This document shows positions 33,465-46,224 of a DNA stretch of 64,000 nucleotides, one piece after another. Origin of the DNA: Pteria penguin (Eukaryota; Mollusca; Bivalvia; Pterioida; Pteriidae); NCBI GenBank assembly GCA_035048485.1, contig CM068587.1, forward strand, positions 33,713,001 to 33,777,000. The letters are read 5' to 3'. The position numbers and the translations under genes are program-made. Under the pieces are notes generated by a model. It was not told the DNA's origin. It saw only the letters and a list, made by a program, of their open reading frames with translations, and did not search any database. Position 1 is the stretch's first letter. Every line of letters starts with the position of its first letter.

Positions 33465-34271
33465 AAAGCTGTATTAATAATTTGATTATACATTACACAT
33501 GCACAGAATTTAATACAAGTACATGTAAATACTGACATTTCTATAAAATTAAAAAGGAAACTGTTAAAAACCTCACTTTTAATCAGCTACAATGGAACGT
33601 GCAAACACATAAGGAAATATGAAAACCCCTACAGTCTGAGTCCAGCAATGGGCAATATGAAATCTAGTGTGCCAGAATATCAACACAGAGATTCCTGAAG
33701 TACATGTACCGGTATTGGCATTCCTCAACATGGATAAGTCCCTCCTAACAAAAGCAGGTAGTTTAAGAATAATTCAAAATGTCAACAATCTAGCAAATCA
33801 TAACTTTGAAAGGGTATTGATTGTGGAAATAAAGGCATTGAGTTATATCGGAACCGCATGAAGTATATTGATATCTTGGTTAAGTGGACGATTGGTAGAT
33901 AATGACATATCTTTATAGGTATAAAGGCAAGGTCGCAAACCATGTAATTTAGAACAATAACAATGAAGTTGACACATATACACATGTAAGCATTTCCAAT
34001 ACACTATGGTAAAACTGTGTCGTCTGACCATTTAAATCTTTGTAGAGCATGCTGTGTTGAGATTTTAGACAAATATGGAACCTTATGTTTTGGGTAAAGA
34101 TAAATGTAATTGTTTATTTTTACCATTCATTTGCAAAATCCTTGATGCGAAGAATTCAGTTTTGCATTTTTATATTGTTGTATCGTTTGACCGCTTTTTG
34201 CACTCGGATGGCTCATCTGTTGGTGAGCTTTTTGTTTGCAACATTGTATGAAAAATACTGGCTCTGTATTT

Positions 34272-37200
34272 GGAGAATTGTTTTACATGAAAGCTCATGC
34301 TGCGATGTGTTATGTCTGTGCAGTGGTCTAAGCGTGTGGTTCTTACTGCACTTAAGTCGTGCAGTTCCATAATACAGTGTAGTTGTAATGTTGTGCATTT
34401 AAACAATAGAACTTCCAATTCCAAAAAGTGATATATTTCACAAGTTAAAACTATCGTGTCAATGCCTCTTAGTTCTCCACATGCAGGGGGTAACCATATG
34501 AAATCAAATATACTTGGTTTTCTGTCATATATAAAGAAAGATTATACCATCTTATCCGCAGGGGAGAAAACCTCGTTTGTGGATATGAAATTTAGACCAA
34601 CTGGCCTGAAGTTGAATTCATCACAGCTAAACTCTGGTTCTAATTCAATTGTTAATTACACAAACTAATTAAAAATAACTTATTGATTACTTTTAGGGAT
34701 GTCTACGTGTATGTAAATTCGCGGTACTTCATAGCAACTCTTTTCATGTAATATTTATCTATATGTATTAAGAACTTGTATTGAAAGATCTACCTTGATA
34801 TAAAGGACACAACAGACCTTTCTTTATGTCACTTTGTAGATTGATACAGTGTATCTAGCAATTTTCAGCTGAAACGTACATTAATTATTTGCGACTCTCC
34901 GATCGAACAGATAGTCATTTGAATGATTATTGACATTCGCTCTCCAACACTTGTCGAACAACGAGCAATATTCCTCTCTGATTTGACCGGTATGACTTCT
35001 TTTATCTTTGACAACAAAGCGTGTTGTAGCGAACCTGACTTTGCATTGATAGCAGAGGAATCTCGAACTTTACACACACCCCAAAATTACAATCCCATCT
35101 CTTGATGACATTCGCATGTCACTTTAACAACGTGATCAAGATCTAGAATGCCATTATTCAACACCGACGATGTATATTTCAGTTTAATTACATCTTATTG
35201 CCTTTGCATATATTCTGCTCAAACAATCCGTCTTAACTCTATTCAGCAGTATTTCATGTTATATTGTCTCGACGCCTTCCACGTGTTGATCTATTGTTAA
35301 GGACCCCCTGCCCCGAAACATGGAGAGTATCACAGGTTATTGGGTTATAATTAATGTATTGAGGACCAATCACTTCGATTTGCAGTGGAATTCGTACCCG
35401 TTGTCTTCGATTCTCTTGTCTAAAGCTTTACAATTAAACTCTGCGTCATTCATTTAAATCTATAAACTAAAACATTTTCTCTCATATTGGCGCCTCTGTT
35501 TTGCAAGCACCGAATTAAACTAAAAAATCTCTTGGCCGTCAACTACAGGTGCCCGTTAATACAGGTTTCAACGTATTTTTGGGAATCCTCAGGCTGAAAA
35601 TATGATACCATATAAATCTTTGCCGTTGTTTGCTATGGAATTAGTCCAACCTTACGGTACTACACGAAATAAGACTAGTTCAATACATCGGGCATGAGGG
35701 ACGTAAGGTCATGCTCTGAGCATACATACTGAACACTGTAGCATTGCTTGTAGAGCTTTCGGTATTATGGCTTGCTAATATAGTCAAAGATTTTAAATCC
35801 CATAAATAAAGATCAAAGAGAGGGGTCCTGGAATAACATGGCGATAAGAGGATTATGCCGACTTAGTTCTGTAAAGTAAACCCTCTCGGAATGATAGTAA
35901 ACATTGTAAGAAGTAACGACATTATACGTGTACTATACATATATGAAAGATGTATTGTTTATTTCCCAGTATCAGCATTTTTTCATGTTTGTAACGTGCA
36001 AAGTGTATGTTCAGTAATACAGATGCACACCTCCCTGTGTCGTGTCCAATGACTTGTCCACTAGATCTACCACAAGAACGTCACGCTGAGATAGTGCTCC
36101 AAAAATATCACTGTCACTATCTATGTGTTACACGTTCTCAGGGGATGGATCTAGCCATTTTTGAAAAGAAGATTGCGCCCATCGATGTAAATATTTTGTT
36201 AAAATATCTATAGAAAAAGGAAAAATTTGTCCCAGAATTTGGTGGTGAAATGTTGCATGGTGGTGAAATGTTGCAAGGAAAGTGAGGAGTTATTCCATCA
36301 TCTAAAATCAAAAGTTTTTGTATTTTTCCTTTGTATTTATTAATTATTATGGAGTTTTTGCTTTAAAATAACGGCAAAAAGGCAGGGGTGTGTCCAATCA
36401 GTGAACCCCCCCCCCCTCCCTTGATCAACGCATCCGCCGTCTCTTTTTCAAAGCGTTACTCATCGTCCCAGTATATCTCGATCCCCGAGATTCTAAGTTT
36501 AAATACTGTGACGTTTTTTTAATGATTTATCAATTCGACAACACTGAAGACACAAAATCAGCACATTGAACTTGTTTTATACATTTCATTTTGTTGTTCA
36601 TGTGATAATTGAGAATACATGAATAATACATGCATCTGTTAGAACTCAACATACAATTTAAAAATCTTCGTTTCCGGATCAAGTTTCATTTTGTCAAAGT
36701 GAAATTAAACATACATACTCAACTGATTAGAGTTCTTACAGAAGTAATATATCTTTTGCTGACAATGTTTGCAAGTCTTACACTTTATTTCTAATTTCCA
36801 CAGCACCATGTGGTCTTTGTAAGCAGGTAGAATTCTCTGCTTATCGTTCGTTCTTTATGAATGACTGATAAGAATTCTTTTTCTGTATATATTGATCATT
36901 TTGCGTTTAGCATACCTCGTGTAGTAAATATCAATTAGTTAAATTGATTTGATAATTATTCTCCGCAGATATATGATGACGTCGCCTAGTTGACAAAGTA
37001 CTTGCATGCTGTGTCCCAGCTAAACCTCTCCATTATAGTTCTATCTTGACACACACGCAATAATTACAAGGGGTTGAATTCGTCTTTTAATTGGATCGAT
37101 GCATTTGCCACTTCAGAGATGCAAACCTATATTTCTGTCAGTGCCATCTTCTTTAATGTCTTTTTTGTGCCTTTTAGTAAGATTTTGCAGAAAGGCTAAA

Positions 37201-37663
37201 GGTGTAATCCCCCTTTTCCCATAATTCATCTGTTCATATATATCTTTTTTGAAACATAACTGCGGTGACTGAATGGATAGTTTTGCCAGTTTCGCCCACT
37301 ATATAGTCGAAAATGAAGGAACTTTCGCTAATCTCAAGTTCTTCACCGCACCAGAAAAATGTCCTATGTTTTTTGATATATAAGCATGACGTTTTGTTGG
37401 TGTTATTTCCCAATCCTAATGGCATGAGGCTAGTAAACTTGCAACAGGGTTCGAACATAGGACCCACTGACTGGAAGATGAAACTGCCTTCTTTGCGTCA
37501 TCAGAACATCATAAAAAAAGTAATGTTTACAAGATATATTCTATTTTTATCGCTGGACGCAAAGAGATGTATGTTTATGTGTTTTGAGCGGTTGCCAAGG
37601 TGAATAAATTTTGGGGAAAACCAAGGTCATTACTGCAACCTGTTTGTCTTCTTTTTTTCTCAG
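34272..37663. other. Non-coding DNA before the first spectrin-repeat exon
   Basis: AT-rich, with no exon that has coding character plus splice sites. It holds an 18-bp tandem repeat at 36241-36276 and a C run at about 36407. It ends in a strong polypyrimidine tract (TTGTCTTCTTTTTTTCTCAG). Confidence 0.55.
36241..36276. repeat. 18-bp tandem repeat, 2 copies
   Basis: GGTGGTGAAATGTTGCAT followed by the same unit with a final A. Confidence 0.8.
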
Positions 37664-37782
37664 AAACTATCAGATGATATTAATAGCTATGGTGATGCAG
37701 TGGACGGATTACGGACAAAGGCTTCTAGATTGACCCCTAGGATCAGCCAGAATGATAAAGGACTGGTGGATGACAAAATAAA
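37664..37782 (+). CDS. Spectrin-repeat gene, exon 1 in window
   Basis: Acceptor TTTTTTTCTCAG, donor AA|GTGAGT, 119 nt, enters at phase 0 and leaves at phase 2. It encodes the first 39 residues of a repeat (KLSDDINSYGDAVDGL...). Only this frame is open. Together with exon 2 it makes one 327-nt repeat module. Confidence 0.8.
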
Positions 37783-38183
37783 GTGAGTATCAGTCAATTC
37801 GCTGTTATATTTCTTTCTAAGTTTGTTTATAATTGGGGATGCTATGGAATTTCTTTGATTGATAACTTCAAGAGAAATTTACAGGTTTGTTATTGTTATT
37901 TATAGAAATTGAAAATGATGTAAGTGTTGGAAATGAAGAGTAATAGGTTGGGTAGGAATGATTTGTCATTATTTTAAGCTGTATTTATAATATGTATGTG
38001 GCGATTTGGATTTGAGAAAAGGATTCTGACAACTATAAGAACTTGGAACTGAGGTTTGAAAAATGGAAAAAGAGATCCGAAAATTTTGATGTAGTACTTC
38101 GATATAATTTTTGTGAACAGGGGAACAAACCTTCTTGAATTCCTTGTAATTTCACCACTGTACGGTACTAGTATATATATTGG

Positions 38184-38335
38184 ATGGCGGATTTAGAGGG
38201 GAAGGGGCCGCCCCCCCCCCCCCCCCTCTTTCGCTACATACTTATAAGTAAAAATTCAGATTTGGCATCAAAAATGGCCAAGTAGTTTGGCTAATACACT
38301 TGTGGCCCCCCTTTTCGGAAATCCTGGATCCGCAA
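38184..38335. mobile_element. Small DNA-transposon remnant with TGGCGGAT/GGATCCGC ends
   Basis: Starts ATGGCGGATTTAGAGGGG and ends CCTGGATCCGCAACT, with a long C run inside. Same family as 9189-9349. It lies in intron 1. Confidence 0.55.
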
Positions 38336-38464
38336 CTAATATTCTGACATAATGATGCATGTACGAGCGTACATGCTCAGGATAATAGTTATGAATAACC
38401 AGACATAGACACTTCGCTGTATCACGATGGACTATCTAGAATATTGCTTTGCCTATTTAAAACA

Positions 38465-38646
38465 AGGGCCAGGCTTGGTGTAGTGGTTAAGGGCTTTGCT
38501 TGCGGTGCCGACGATCCGGGTTCGATTCCCGGGTTGCGCCACTATGTTTAAGAGGTTGGTTACCTCCTGCTTCCATGTCGCGATATAACTAAAAAATTGT
38601 TGAAAGCGACGTAAAACACCAATTAACCAACCAACCAACCAACCAA
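38465..38646 (+). mobile_element. Full-length tRNA-derived SINE (family 2) with 13-bp TSD
   Basis: Head with box A-like TGGTGTAGTGGTTAAGGG and box B GGTTCGATTCC, then GCGCCACTATGTTTAAGAGG, TGCTTCCATGTCGCGATATA and a run of CCAA units. CCTATTTAAAACA lies at 38452-38464 and 38647-38659. The intact TSD indicates recent insertion into intron 1. Confidence 0.85.
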
Positions 38647-39268
38647 CCTATTTAAAACATCTTCTGTCTCTAACATTTGTACGTTGAGAGCGTCGTATTT
38701 TTACAAGCATTTGAGAGAAAGAATATCCAAGGTGAAGAGGTTTCTTCCAGAAAAATGATACTGAATCAATAGAAAGACCGGAGAGGTCCAGTGATATGAA
38801 GTGCCAAATAAAACAGAATCGTCAGCTGTTGTTTATATTAATTTCGGGTGCCGAGGGAGGAGACCGAAAAACCATCGACTTCATTAACACTTATTACGCA
38901 CATGCATGCATTATTTTCTTGTAGATTTTTTTTTATGAATGAACACATATATGTACATAACATATTCAGTACCGGGAAACGGAGGGAAAGATCATTGCAA
39001 TGCCAAAACCAGGTATTGAATATTTTATGTACAGTAAAAGACATCGACATGTAAATACTGTACATGTAATTTGAACCTACGATTTTCCGATTGCTAATCG
39101 AACACTCTGCCCATGGATCTTCTCCAGTGTAGAATTATCTCCGTTTGGCTCTAAATACGTATGTGTATACTATGTTGTACATATACTTGTCTGATGCGAT
39201 TTTCCCATTATTAAGTGATATTTTTTATATTGCTTGGAACGTCATCTGTCATTCTCGATTTTATACAG

Positions 39269-39476
39269 AGCGTCTGAAAGAAGGTACAATGACCTTCAGA
39301 ACCGGTCGGACAAGGCACAAAAACAACAGATTGTCTTGGCAGGGACCCTGGATGACATCAAGTCCGAGGTGGACAAATATCTAGAGTGGTTGACCGAGAA
39401 AGAAAAGATTATGGCCGAGGAAATACCCCTCGGTTACAGCGTGAAGGATGCAGAGACACGTCTCCAAGAACACAAT
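39269..39476 (+). CDS. Spectrin-repeat gene, exon 2
   Basis: Acceptor TTTTATACAG, donor AAT|GTAAGT, 208 nt. The first base completes the codon split by intron 1; any other acceptor choice nearby gives a stop. It contains the helix-B motif YLEWLTEKEK and ends in RLQEHN, the typical repeat border. Confidence 0.9.
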
Positions 39477-41562
39477 GTAAGTAACATATAGTCGATAAAT
39501 TTATACCTGAAGACAGTATTAGGATATGTATTAGGACAGGAAGGAAGGAGAAGGGAACAAAGTTTAATGTTGACTTTCCCATTATACTTGTCATTCGTGT
39601 CAATATTTAGGCCCAATGCCATTTTGTCATCATGTAATTCTTATTAATTTAAGCTGAGTCTTTGTATATACATGTGTGTTTGGTTTTGATATTTTAAATG
39701 ATTAGAAACAATTTCGTATATGGATAATTACAATAGCAAATTAAGATGTAAAAAGGGAACCTATCTTGTCATGAATTCTTGAATTCAATGTTTCAGGAGT
39801 TTTCTTTCATTTTTTTTTTTGCATCCTGATGTTGGATGAAAAACAAAAATAAATATAAAGAGTACAGAGGATAAAAATCCTTTTAAAAAACTACAAGAAA
39901 GTTCAGACTTACAAGACATGGTCAAAATATCTAGTAGTAATTTATAAAAGTTAGGCCTCATAAACAGCTTTATTAAGGCTTAAAGTGTTGCATTACACAG
40001 GAACAGCAATATCAGGAATGTGAAGTGAGTACTTGTTATGCCAGAGTACATATGTACCGACTCTGCATCCGAGTTATCTAAGCATGACATCTCTTTGCAA
40101 TATTCAGCCGAATGTTATAGCGTAAATTTTGAACATATTTGGTGGTTGTTAATGCCATGTGTACCATATGACAACTCTGTTAGGACCTCAGCATGCATTT
40201 ATCAGTATATAAAAAGTACCATTGTCATTGCTTCATTATGATAAATACATGTATATTAACTTTGTGGATAATAGTATTTATTATTGTTGAGGTATCAAAA
40301 TAAAAAACTACTACTCACTATTGCTTCTGATAAATGTATAGGTGTATAATTCATTAATAATATGTTAAAAGCGATATCTTACTTGGTGATTGACCCTTCC
40401 ATTTATGCTTGAAAAATTGTTATATCAGATGATGTCACAATACTTTACACCTCGGTCATACCTCGGACAAACATTGAAAATGTATTGTGATGTCACGAAG
40501 TTCAAAAAGTATTCCGCAAAAGCAGTGAGTCTATTGCTGTGTGTACATGAAACAAATGGGTTCAATATAGGAACATAATATTCACATATATCTATGAAAT
40601 TTCTTACTGAAATTCTTGACCAGTATTTTGATATGACTATAAAATAATCAGTCTTTTTTTAATCATAAAATGCCTTAAAATGTACATATTTGTGATAAAT
40701 TATACTGCATTTTTATTTTATGAAAAAAAAATTGACACATATTGTGAAACATTTCTAATGACTTTTCATTCCTACTTTATAATTTTTTCAGAAAGTTATT
40801 TTTTTCTGTTCGTTTCTCGTGTTCATATACATGTTAACATGTAATAAAACACAAGTAATATAGCTTTCTTCTTACATCAGTATGTCTTTATGCCTACAAA
40901 TAATGTTGTTGACCTTAAGCATTGAGTGCATTAGTGCATGAAATTATAAAATAGAACAAAAACATCAAGTTAGTCTTTAGTCTTTCAGGAGATATTGATA
41001 TGTTATGTTTGTTATTTAAACTAAAACAGCATCTTGACATCTTCATTTAGTTAAAACTATGATATCACGTTCCGTTTTCATGTACATGTAAATAGTGAGA
41101 TATTGATCGTGAAGGTCAGAAAATGTCTTTTACCCTAAGGTCTGTGAATGTTCTTTGACCTCAAGGTCAGTGATTGTTTCATTGAACTTAATAATGTTTG
41201 AAATGCATGAGTATGTATCAGATTTTTTCTACTACATATGTAAATTTGAAAATTAATCGGTGATTTCACTTGCTTCGAAACATATTTATTTTAGAAAGGT
41301 CAGTGTCTTGTGACAGAAAATTAATTTTGAATAATTTGGCATGTACATGTATGAAGATAAAAAAAATGTGAAAAAGCATGAATTTAAAATTTATGAAAGA
41401 AATGAGAAGACAATTGAAAATAAATGATTTGTCTTCATTATTTTATGAATAAAACTTGTCTTTTGTTTTCGCGATAAAAGTGTGTTATTCCTTATATTTT
41501 GTGATGGGTGGTACAAATATTCTATGAAGTCAGCAGATTTATGTTTGTCATAAATATTTCAG
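39477..41562 (+). other. Intron 2, about 2.1 kb
   Basis: AT-rich. It contains an everted AGGTCA pair, TGACCTCAAGGTCA, at 41156-41169. No exon or mobile element is recognised. Confidence 0.6.
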
Positions 41563-41889
41563 GCAATATATCGAGAACTTGAGGTCAAGCAAGCCACAGT
41601 GGATGCCGTTAAAGAAAAGGTGAAAGGGCTCATTGATGACCTTCCTAGGGAAGAAAGAGAAGCCGTCGACAAATGGTTGACAGACCTGTCTGATCGTCAT
41701 TATGACGTATACCGACAAGCAGACGATAAACGGAAGCAGCTCACCAAGAGTGTTAGCCAGCGTGAACTGTTCCAGGGGGCTCTGGAGAAAGTGTACAAAT
41801 GGCTCCAGGTCAAGGAAAGAGACGCTAAAAAGCTTCAGACTATCAGACTATCTTCACATGATGTTGAAAAACAAGTGGAAAAATGCAAG
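41563..41889 (+). CDS. Spectrin-repeat gene, exon 3
   Basis: Acceptor ATATTTCAG, donor AAG|GTATGA, 327 nt, phase 0-0: exactly one 109-residue module. It contains YKWLQVKERDAKK in helix B and ends in EKQVEKCK. Being symmetric, it could be skipped without a frameshift. Confidence 0.92.
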
Positions 41890-43206
41890 GTATGATAAAA
41901 TTTATGGGACACACAGGTTTAGTCCAGTTTCTTTTTTAAATAATTTGATTGAAAAAAAAAAACCCAGAGACATTGACAACTTTCAGTAAAGTAGCCTATG
42001 TCTCTGATAAATCTGATGGATTGGCATCATCTACAGGCCTATACATATATTGATATTGCAATGAATGTCCTTCAAAGGACTGGACTAAAATCATCAAATT
42101 TGGTTCGAAGATAGATAGTGATAAGCATCTGTCTTATCTGATACACGTATATTCATGTACATTTGACCCTGAACTTGTTTATCTAATGTAGTTCATTGTA
42201 ATCACCTAGAAAGTTCCTTTGTACATGTAATCACCTAGAATTAGCAAAAAAAAAAAAAAGGAAGAGTCAACCTTATTCAAGTTTTTAAACATCAAAAACT
42301 ATATCTATGACATGGTTAAAAAAATACTGACTGTATTGCTTTACAAGAATATACATTTAGTTCAAATCTCATAGAACAAATTAAAAAAAATAGAAGTCAC
42401 AAAACCCATTGGCAAAATGGCTGCCCAGATGTCTTTGGCAACATTAGGAGATGTAAATTGTTAGCGAGGGATTGTATTGTTATAGTCAGCAGAATAGGAA
42501 AAAAGAAAAGGTTTTGAATTAATCATACCTTACTATATCAACTATTGTCATAGTTAGCAGAATGGGGAAAAGTTTTGAATTCATGATTATGTACTGTGTC
42601 AGCAATTGATAATAGATTATTGATAAAGAAGTTTATGCTGACACTGTAATTGATTTGCTGGAGTGCTTTACATATTGCTAGTAAATATTTCATTGATTAT
42701 TCTCTACTGATTATTTAGTGTCAAATAAATATGCCATTATATCAATGACAGCTAGTGACACAATTAATGTTTGAAATTTTAATTTACAATTTTTCAGTAT
42801 CTTATTTGCAAGATTAAATGTACATTATTTCTGATTGTATGGATTTTGATCAAACATGATCAATTTGTAGCCACTATTGATAACATCTGAATCATACATG
42901 TATAGATAATACTTTGTTTTATTTGTCTTCTCCTTTATGTGTCTCTTTAACATTGAAATACTACATTTAATTCCTCCATTCATCAAGGTTTTATCCTTTT
43001 AAAATGAAGATACCATCCAATTTATGCTAATACGTTTTTGATTAGACAAACATTTTGTATTAACTTTTCTCTTCATGAGAATTCACATGTATATATTAAG
43101 CTAAACAAACATTTACTGTTGGTATTTACTAGTACATGTAATATCAGTATTTGTTTCACAGCATAAGCATGTAGTTTTTAATAAGTTTTTAAAATTTATT
43201 TTCTAG
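41890..43206 (+). other. Intron 3, about 1.3 kb
   Basis: Holds the decayed palindromic element at 41965-42006 and otherwise AT-rich sequence. Confidence 0.6.
41965..42006. mobile_element. Decayed CAGAGAC-family palindrome in intron 3
   Basis: Begins CAGAGACATTGACAACTTTC and ends CCTATGTCTCTG. Flanks AAAAACC and ATAAATC agree at five of seven bases. It is the only clear copy found outside the 7.4-14 kb cluster. Confidence 0.55.
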
Positions 43207-43327
43207 GCTCTACAACTAGAGGTCAGCACCTATCAGCCTCAAATAGAAGACATTCTCAAACGTGGTCAGATGTTACATGTAGACTGTACCCCAGAGGAGA
43301 AGGCAGAAATTGACCATAAAATTTCTG
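43207..43327 (+). CDS. Spectrin-repeat gene, exon 4
   Basis: Acceptor ATTTTCTAG, donor TG|GTATGA, 121 nt, leaving at phase 1. It encodes ALQLEVSTYQPQIEDILKRG and the start of the next helix. With exon 5 it makes 327 nt. Confidence 0.85.
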
Positions 43328-43787
43328 GTATGATTCCACAAAACCTGAAGTGTTTGATTTCCAATTACTTATGTAGCTATATTCACTATCCATTGATCAG
43401 TGTATTTGATAATTTAGGTGTAGACCTTAATTTCTCTTTTATCATCAGCCTCAAGTATAGAAAATTATGGGAAATTCAATAATGAACTATGAACTACTTT
43501 GAAAAAAAATATGTCTATTAGATAAGGAAGTGTATGTCCCAGGTTTTGTACATTTAGTTACGTCTTATCAATTTCTCTGAGAACCGAAGATTCACAGGGC
43601 TAGAGCTTGTACCAGATTTCTTTTGTGCAAAGTGCATAAGGGTCAGACCTCTGGTGGACCTGACATCAACTCATCACATGTTAACTTCCCAGCCATTAAC
43701 CGTACCAATTTATAGCTGGGTAGACTCACACAAAGTGAATAAAATGCCTCTTCTAAAGACACAATACAAAACTCTGGTGGCCACAAT

Positions 43788-43889
43788 GAGGCCCTGGCCT
43801 TGTCCAAGGACAAAACTTGATAATTCAGTGGTCTTTATGAGGTCCTAGTCTTGTCCAAGGACAAAACATGATAATTCATTGGTCCATAC
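43788..43889. repeat. 51-bp tandem repeat in intron 4, 2 copies
   Basis: Both units contain CTTGTCCAAGGACAAAAC and GATAATTCA(G/T)TGGTC. CTTGTCC/GGACAAA within each unit is itself a short palindrome. Confidence 0.75.
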
Positions 43890-44289
43890 TGATGATCTTA
43901 CATTTGCAAGTGTGATACATTAACCACTGTATTATGTGCTCCAAGTAGGACATGTTTGAGATGAAATAAAATGTGCTGCACACATATTATTACCATTCAG
44001 AGGATATCTTTACTATGTGTATAACAAAGTATATGTACATGTATAGAGATATATACAAAGTATATACAAAAAGTTGCTGACTGGAAATAATTAAATTCTT
44101 GATGATATTTTCATTCCAAAATACAAAAAAAAAAACTCGTTCTCTGCACACTGAAGTTTAAAACCATATTCTATATAAAAGAGTTACGAAAAATCAGTGA
44201 ATTTTTTCATAAAGTCTTTTGTGAAGTGGTCTTCTGGTAGCTAGTTATAAGATGTAGGATTCCTCTATATATTTCATTTTTTAATATAG

Positions 44290-44495
44290 ACATCCATGCA
44301 CGTTACGAGGCTCTAGCGGGATGTCTGGCAGAGCAGAACAGCCACCTGAGAGATTGTGTGGCTGCAAGAAAAGTCTTTGAGGCTGATCAACAGAAAAATG
44401 ACAAATGGTGCAAAGATACAGAAATGAAGTGTGCGACTGAAATCAATCTGGATTGCGCTGTCGAAGTGTTGGAAGAACAGCTCAGACAATATAGG
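44290..44495 (+). CDS. Spectrin-repeat gene, exon 5
   Basis: Acceptor TTAATATAG, donor AGG|GTATGC, 206 nt. The first two bases complete the codon split after exon 4. It has NDKWCKDTEMKC in helix B (unusually Cys-rich) and ends in LEEQLRQYR. Confidence 0.9.
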
Positions 44496-44831
44496 GTATG
44501 CTCTTTACATGTTGGAATGAAATATTTTTACCGTTTTCAGTCCTGCTTTAGCGAAGCTTCATTTGACAAGTTGTTTGAGACATTGTACTTGTACTCACTG
44601 TAACTTTTGACCTATGTAAATTTTTGGTATGTTCTTTTGTCAAGGCAGGTGGGAGGGTCTATACATGTACTTGCTTCAGACTATATAGCTAATGGTTTTC
44701 TCAGTGAAATTGTCTTTCCTTTATGGCTTTAATAGTAACAAATAAACAAACAGAACTACTGTACAAACGTATAGTTTATATATTACTAAAGAAACAAAAA
44801 TGGTTAATTTTAAAATGAAAAATATTTTCAG

Positions 44832-45161
44832 ATTCTTTCGAACACTTCACAAATGTTCGGCTCTCTAGTTAAAGTCATGAACGAGACAGGAAACTCCTTC
44901 CTACCGCATCTCTATGAAACAGACACTCCTAAACTTCAACAACAACTCAAATCTGCTACAGAAAAGTATGAAAGAGTTGATGCCCTTATCAAAGAAAGAT
45001 TAGCTGCCCTAGAGGGAGCTCTGAGCAGCAGATGTCAAATTGCAGAAAATATAACCGAGGCTGGGGATTGGCTGAAATCTGCTCAAGAGGACTTAAGACA
45101 GATCAGCAAATCACTGGGACCTCAGACTTTAGAGGCAGAAGTGGCTCTCAAACAATATGAG
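44832..45161 (+). CDS. Spectrin-repeat gene, exon 6
   Basis: Acceptor ATATTTTCAG, donor GAG|GTAAAT, 330 nt, phase 0-0: one 110-residue repeat. Helix-B motif GDWLKSAQEDLRQ; ends in ALKQYE. Confidence 0.92.
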
Positions 45162-45918
45162 GTAAATTTAATTCAAACCCAATGCAATATAATCCTTTTG
45201 ACAAGTTATGATGGTGCATGAAAAGAAAATATATACATAACTTCTATCAATTACCGGTATGTAATAAATGAAGAACATTCTTTTCCTGGTTTTTTTCTTT
45301 TGTGAAAAGAATGGGGTTTTCTGTTATTATTATTTTTAATTTATTAAACAACAATTTCCTTGTGGAAGGGTTAACTTGATTTTGCTATCAGTTTAATTCC
45401 AACACAAAAGTACAAGTCTTTTTGAGGTCATTTGAGCTTAAGCACTTTGACTTGTGGTTATGTCTCATTTCTGTCTAATTTTACTGTGATCCATGCTATT
45501 TGCAAGTGATAAGGTGTCTAATGAAATTTTTGATAGTCTGTGATTTTAGAGAGTACTGATACTATGGTTCTACCCATCAACACAAACTTATCACCTCCGT
45601 ATGCTTGAAATCATCCTCTTATGGCTTTAAACAGGAAGCAAAAGTGAGAAAAAAATATCGCTAATTGATACTGATTTGGCATTGAATAATTTCACTATTC
45701 AATCCTGATATTGACCTGTACGTGTAGCATCATTATGTGTAATTTATGTTTCAGTACATGTAATTGTAAAATGTGCACTTGTATTTTTTAAAAAAGAAAA
45801 TGAAGTCGAATGTTTAAAGTTACTTTATTCGTAGAATTATAATAAATGATACAGGATTATCCAAAACTGAAATAAAAATTCCGAAGAATCAGTGATTGAA
45901 TAAAGCAATTCTTTTCAG

Positions 45919-46224
45919 GCTGTAGGTGACAAATTGATGACGTACCATCCATCTATAGCTCAGCTTAACCAATCAGTAGAAAGCTTACGAAACAATGGTC
46001 AAAACATGGAAGCAGAGGAAATTCTGCGTATTACCTCCCAGTTTGAACTGCTTCAGGACCAGGTAAAACAGCAGACCATGAAATGTCAGCAGGGTGTGTC
46101 ACTACGACAACAGTATCAAGCACAGAAATCAGAACTAGAATCGTCACTCCAAGCTTGTGAAGACGAGATGAACACCGTCTCAGAACTAGGGCTTACCATT
46201 CCAGTCCGCATTGAGAAACTTGAG
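45919..46224 (+). CDS. Spectrin-repeat gene, exon 7
   Basis: Acceptor TTCTTTTCAG, donor GAG|GTAAGG, 306 nt, phase 0-0: a 102-residue repeat. It lacks the helix-B Trp (SSLQACEDEM instead) but keeps the heptad pattern. Ends in IPVRIEKLE. Confidence 0.92.

Larger units (their letters stand above)
26471..34271 (+). repeat. Large tandem duplication, copy 2 (about 7.8 kb)
   Basis: Near-identical to 18671-26470 at an offset of 7800 falling to 7798, then 7799. It ends in GGCTCTGTATTT, after which unique sequence (GGAGAATTG) begins. The joint between copies is GTAT plus a T run, compatible with 2 bp of microhomology. Divergence is about 0.1% or less. Confidence 0.95.

Noticed and set aside
23250..34031. 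Genes inside the tandem duplication, e.g. the 62-85-codon ORFs
   Set aside because: The short ORFs are repeated only because the DNA is duplicated; none shows a domain or exon structure that I can support.
39068..39125. Minus-strand tRNA-like piece (GTAGGTTCAAATT)
   Set aside because: Only a box B-like stretch and a vague box A are present. A fragment near 49460-49530 is similar. Too weak to list.
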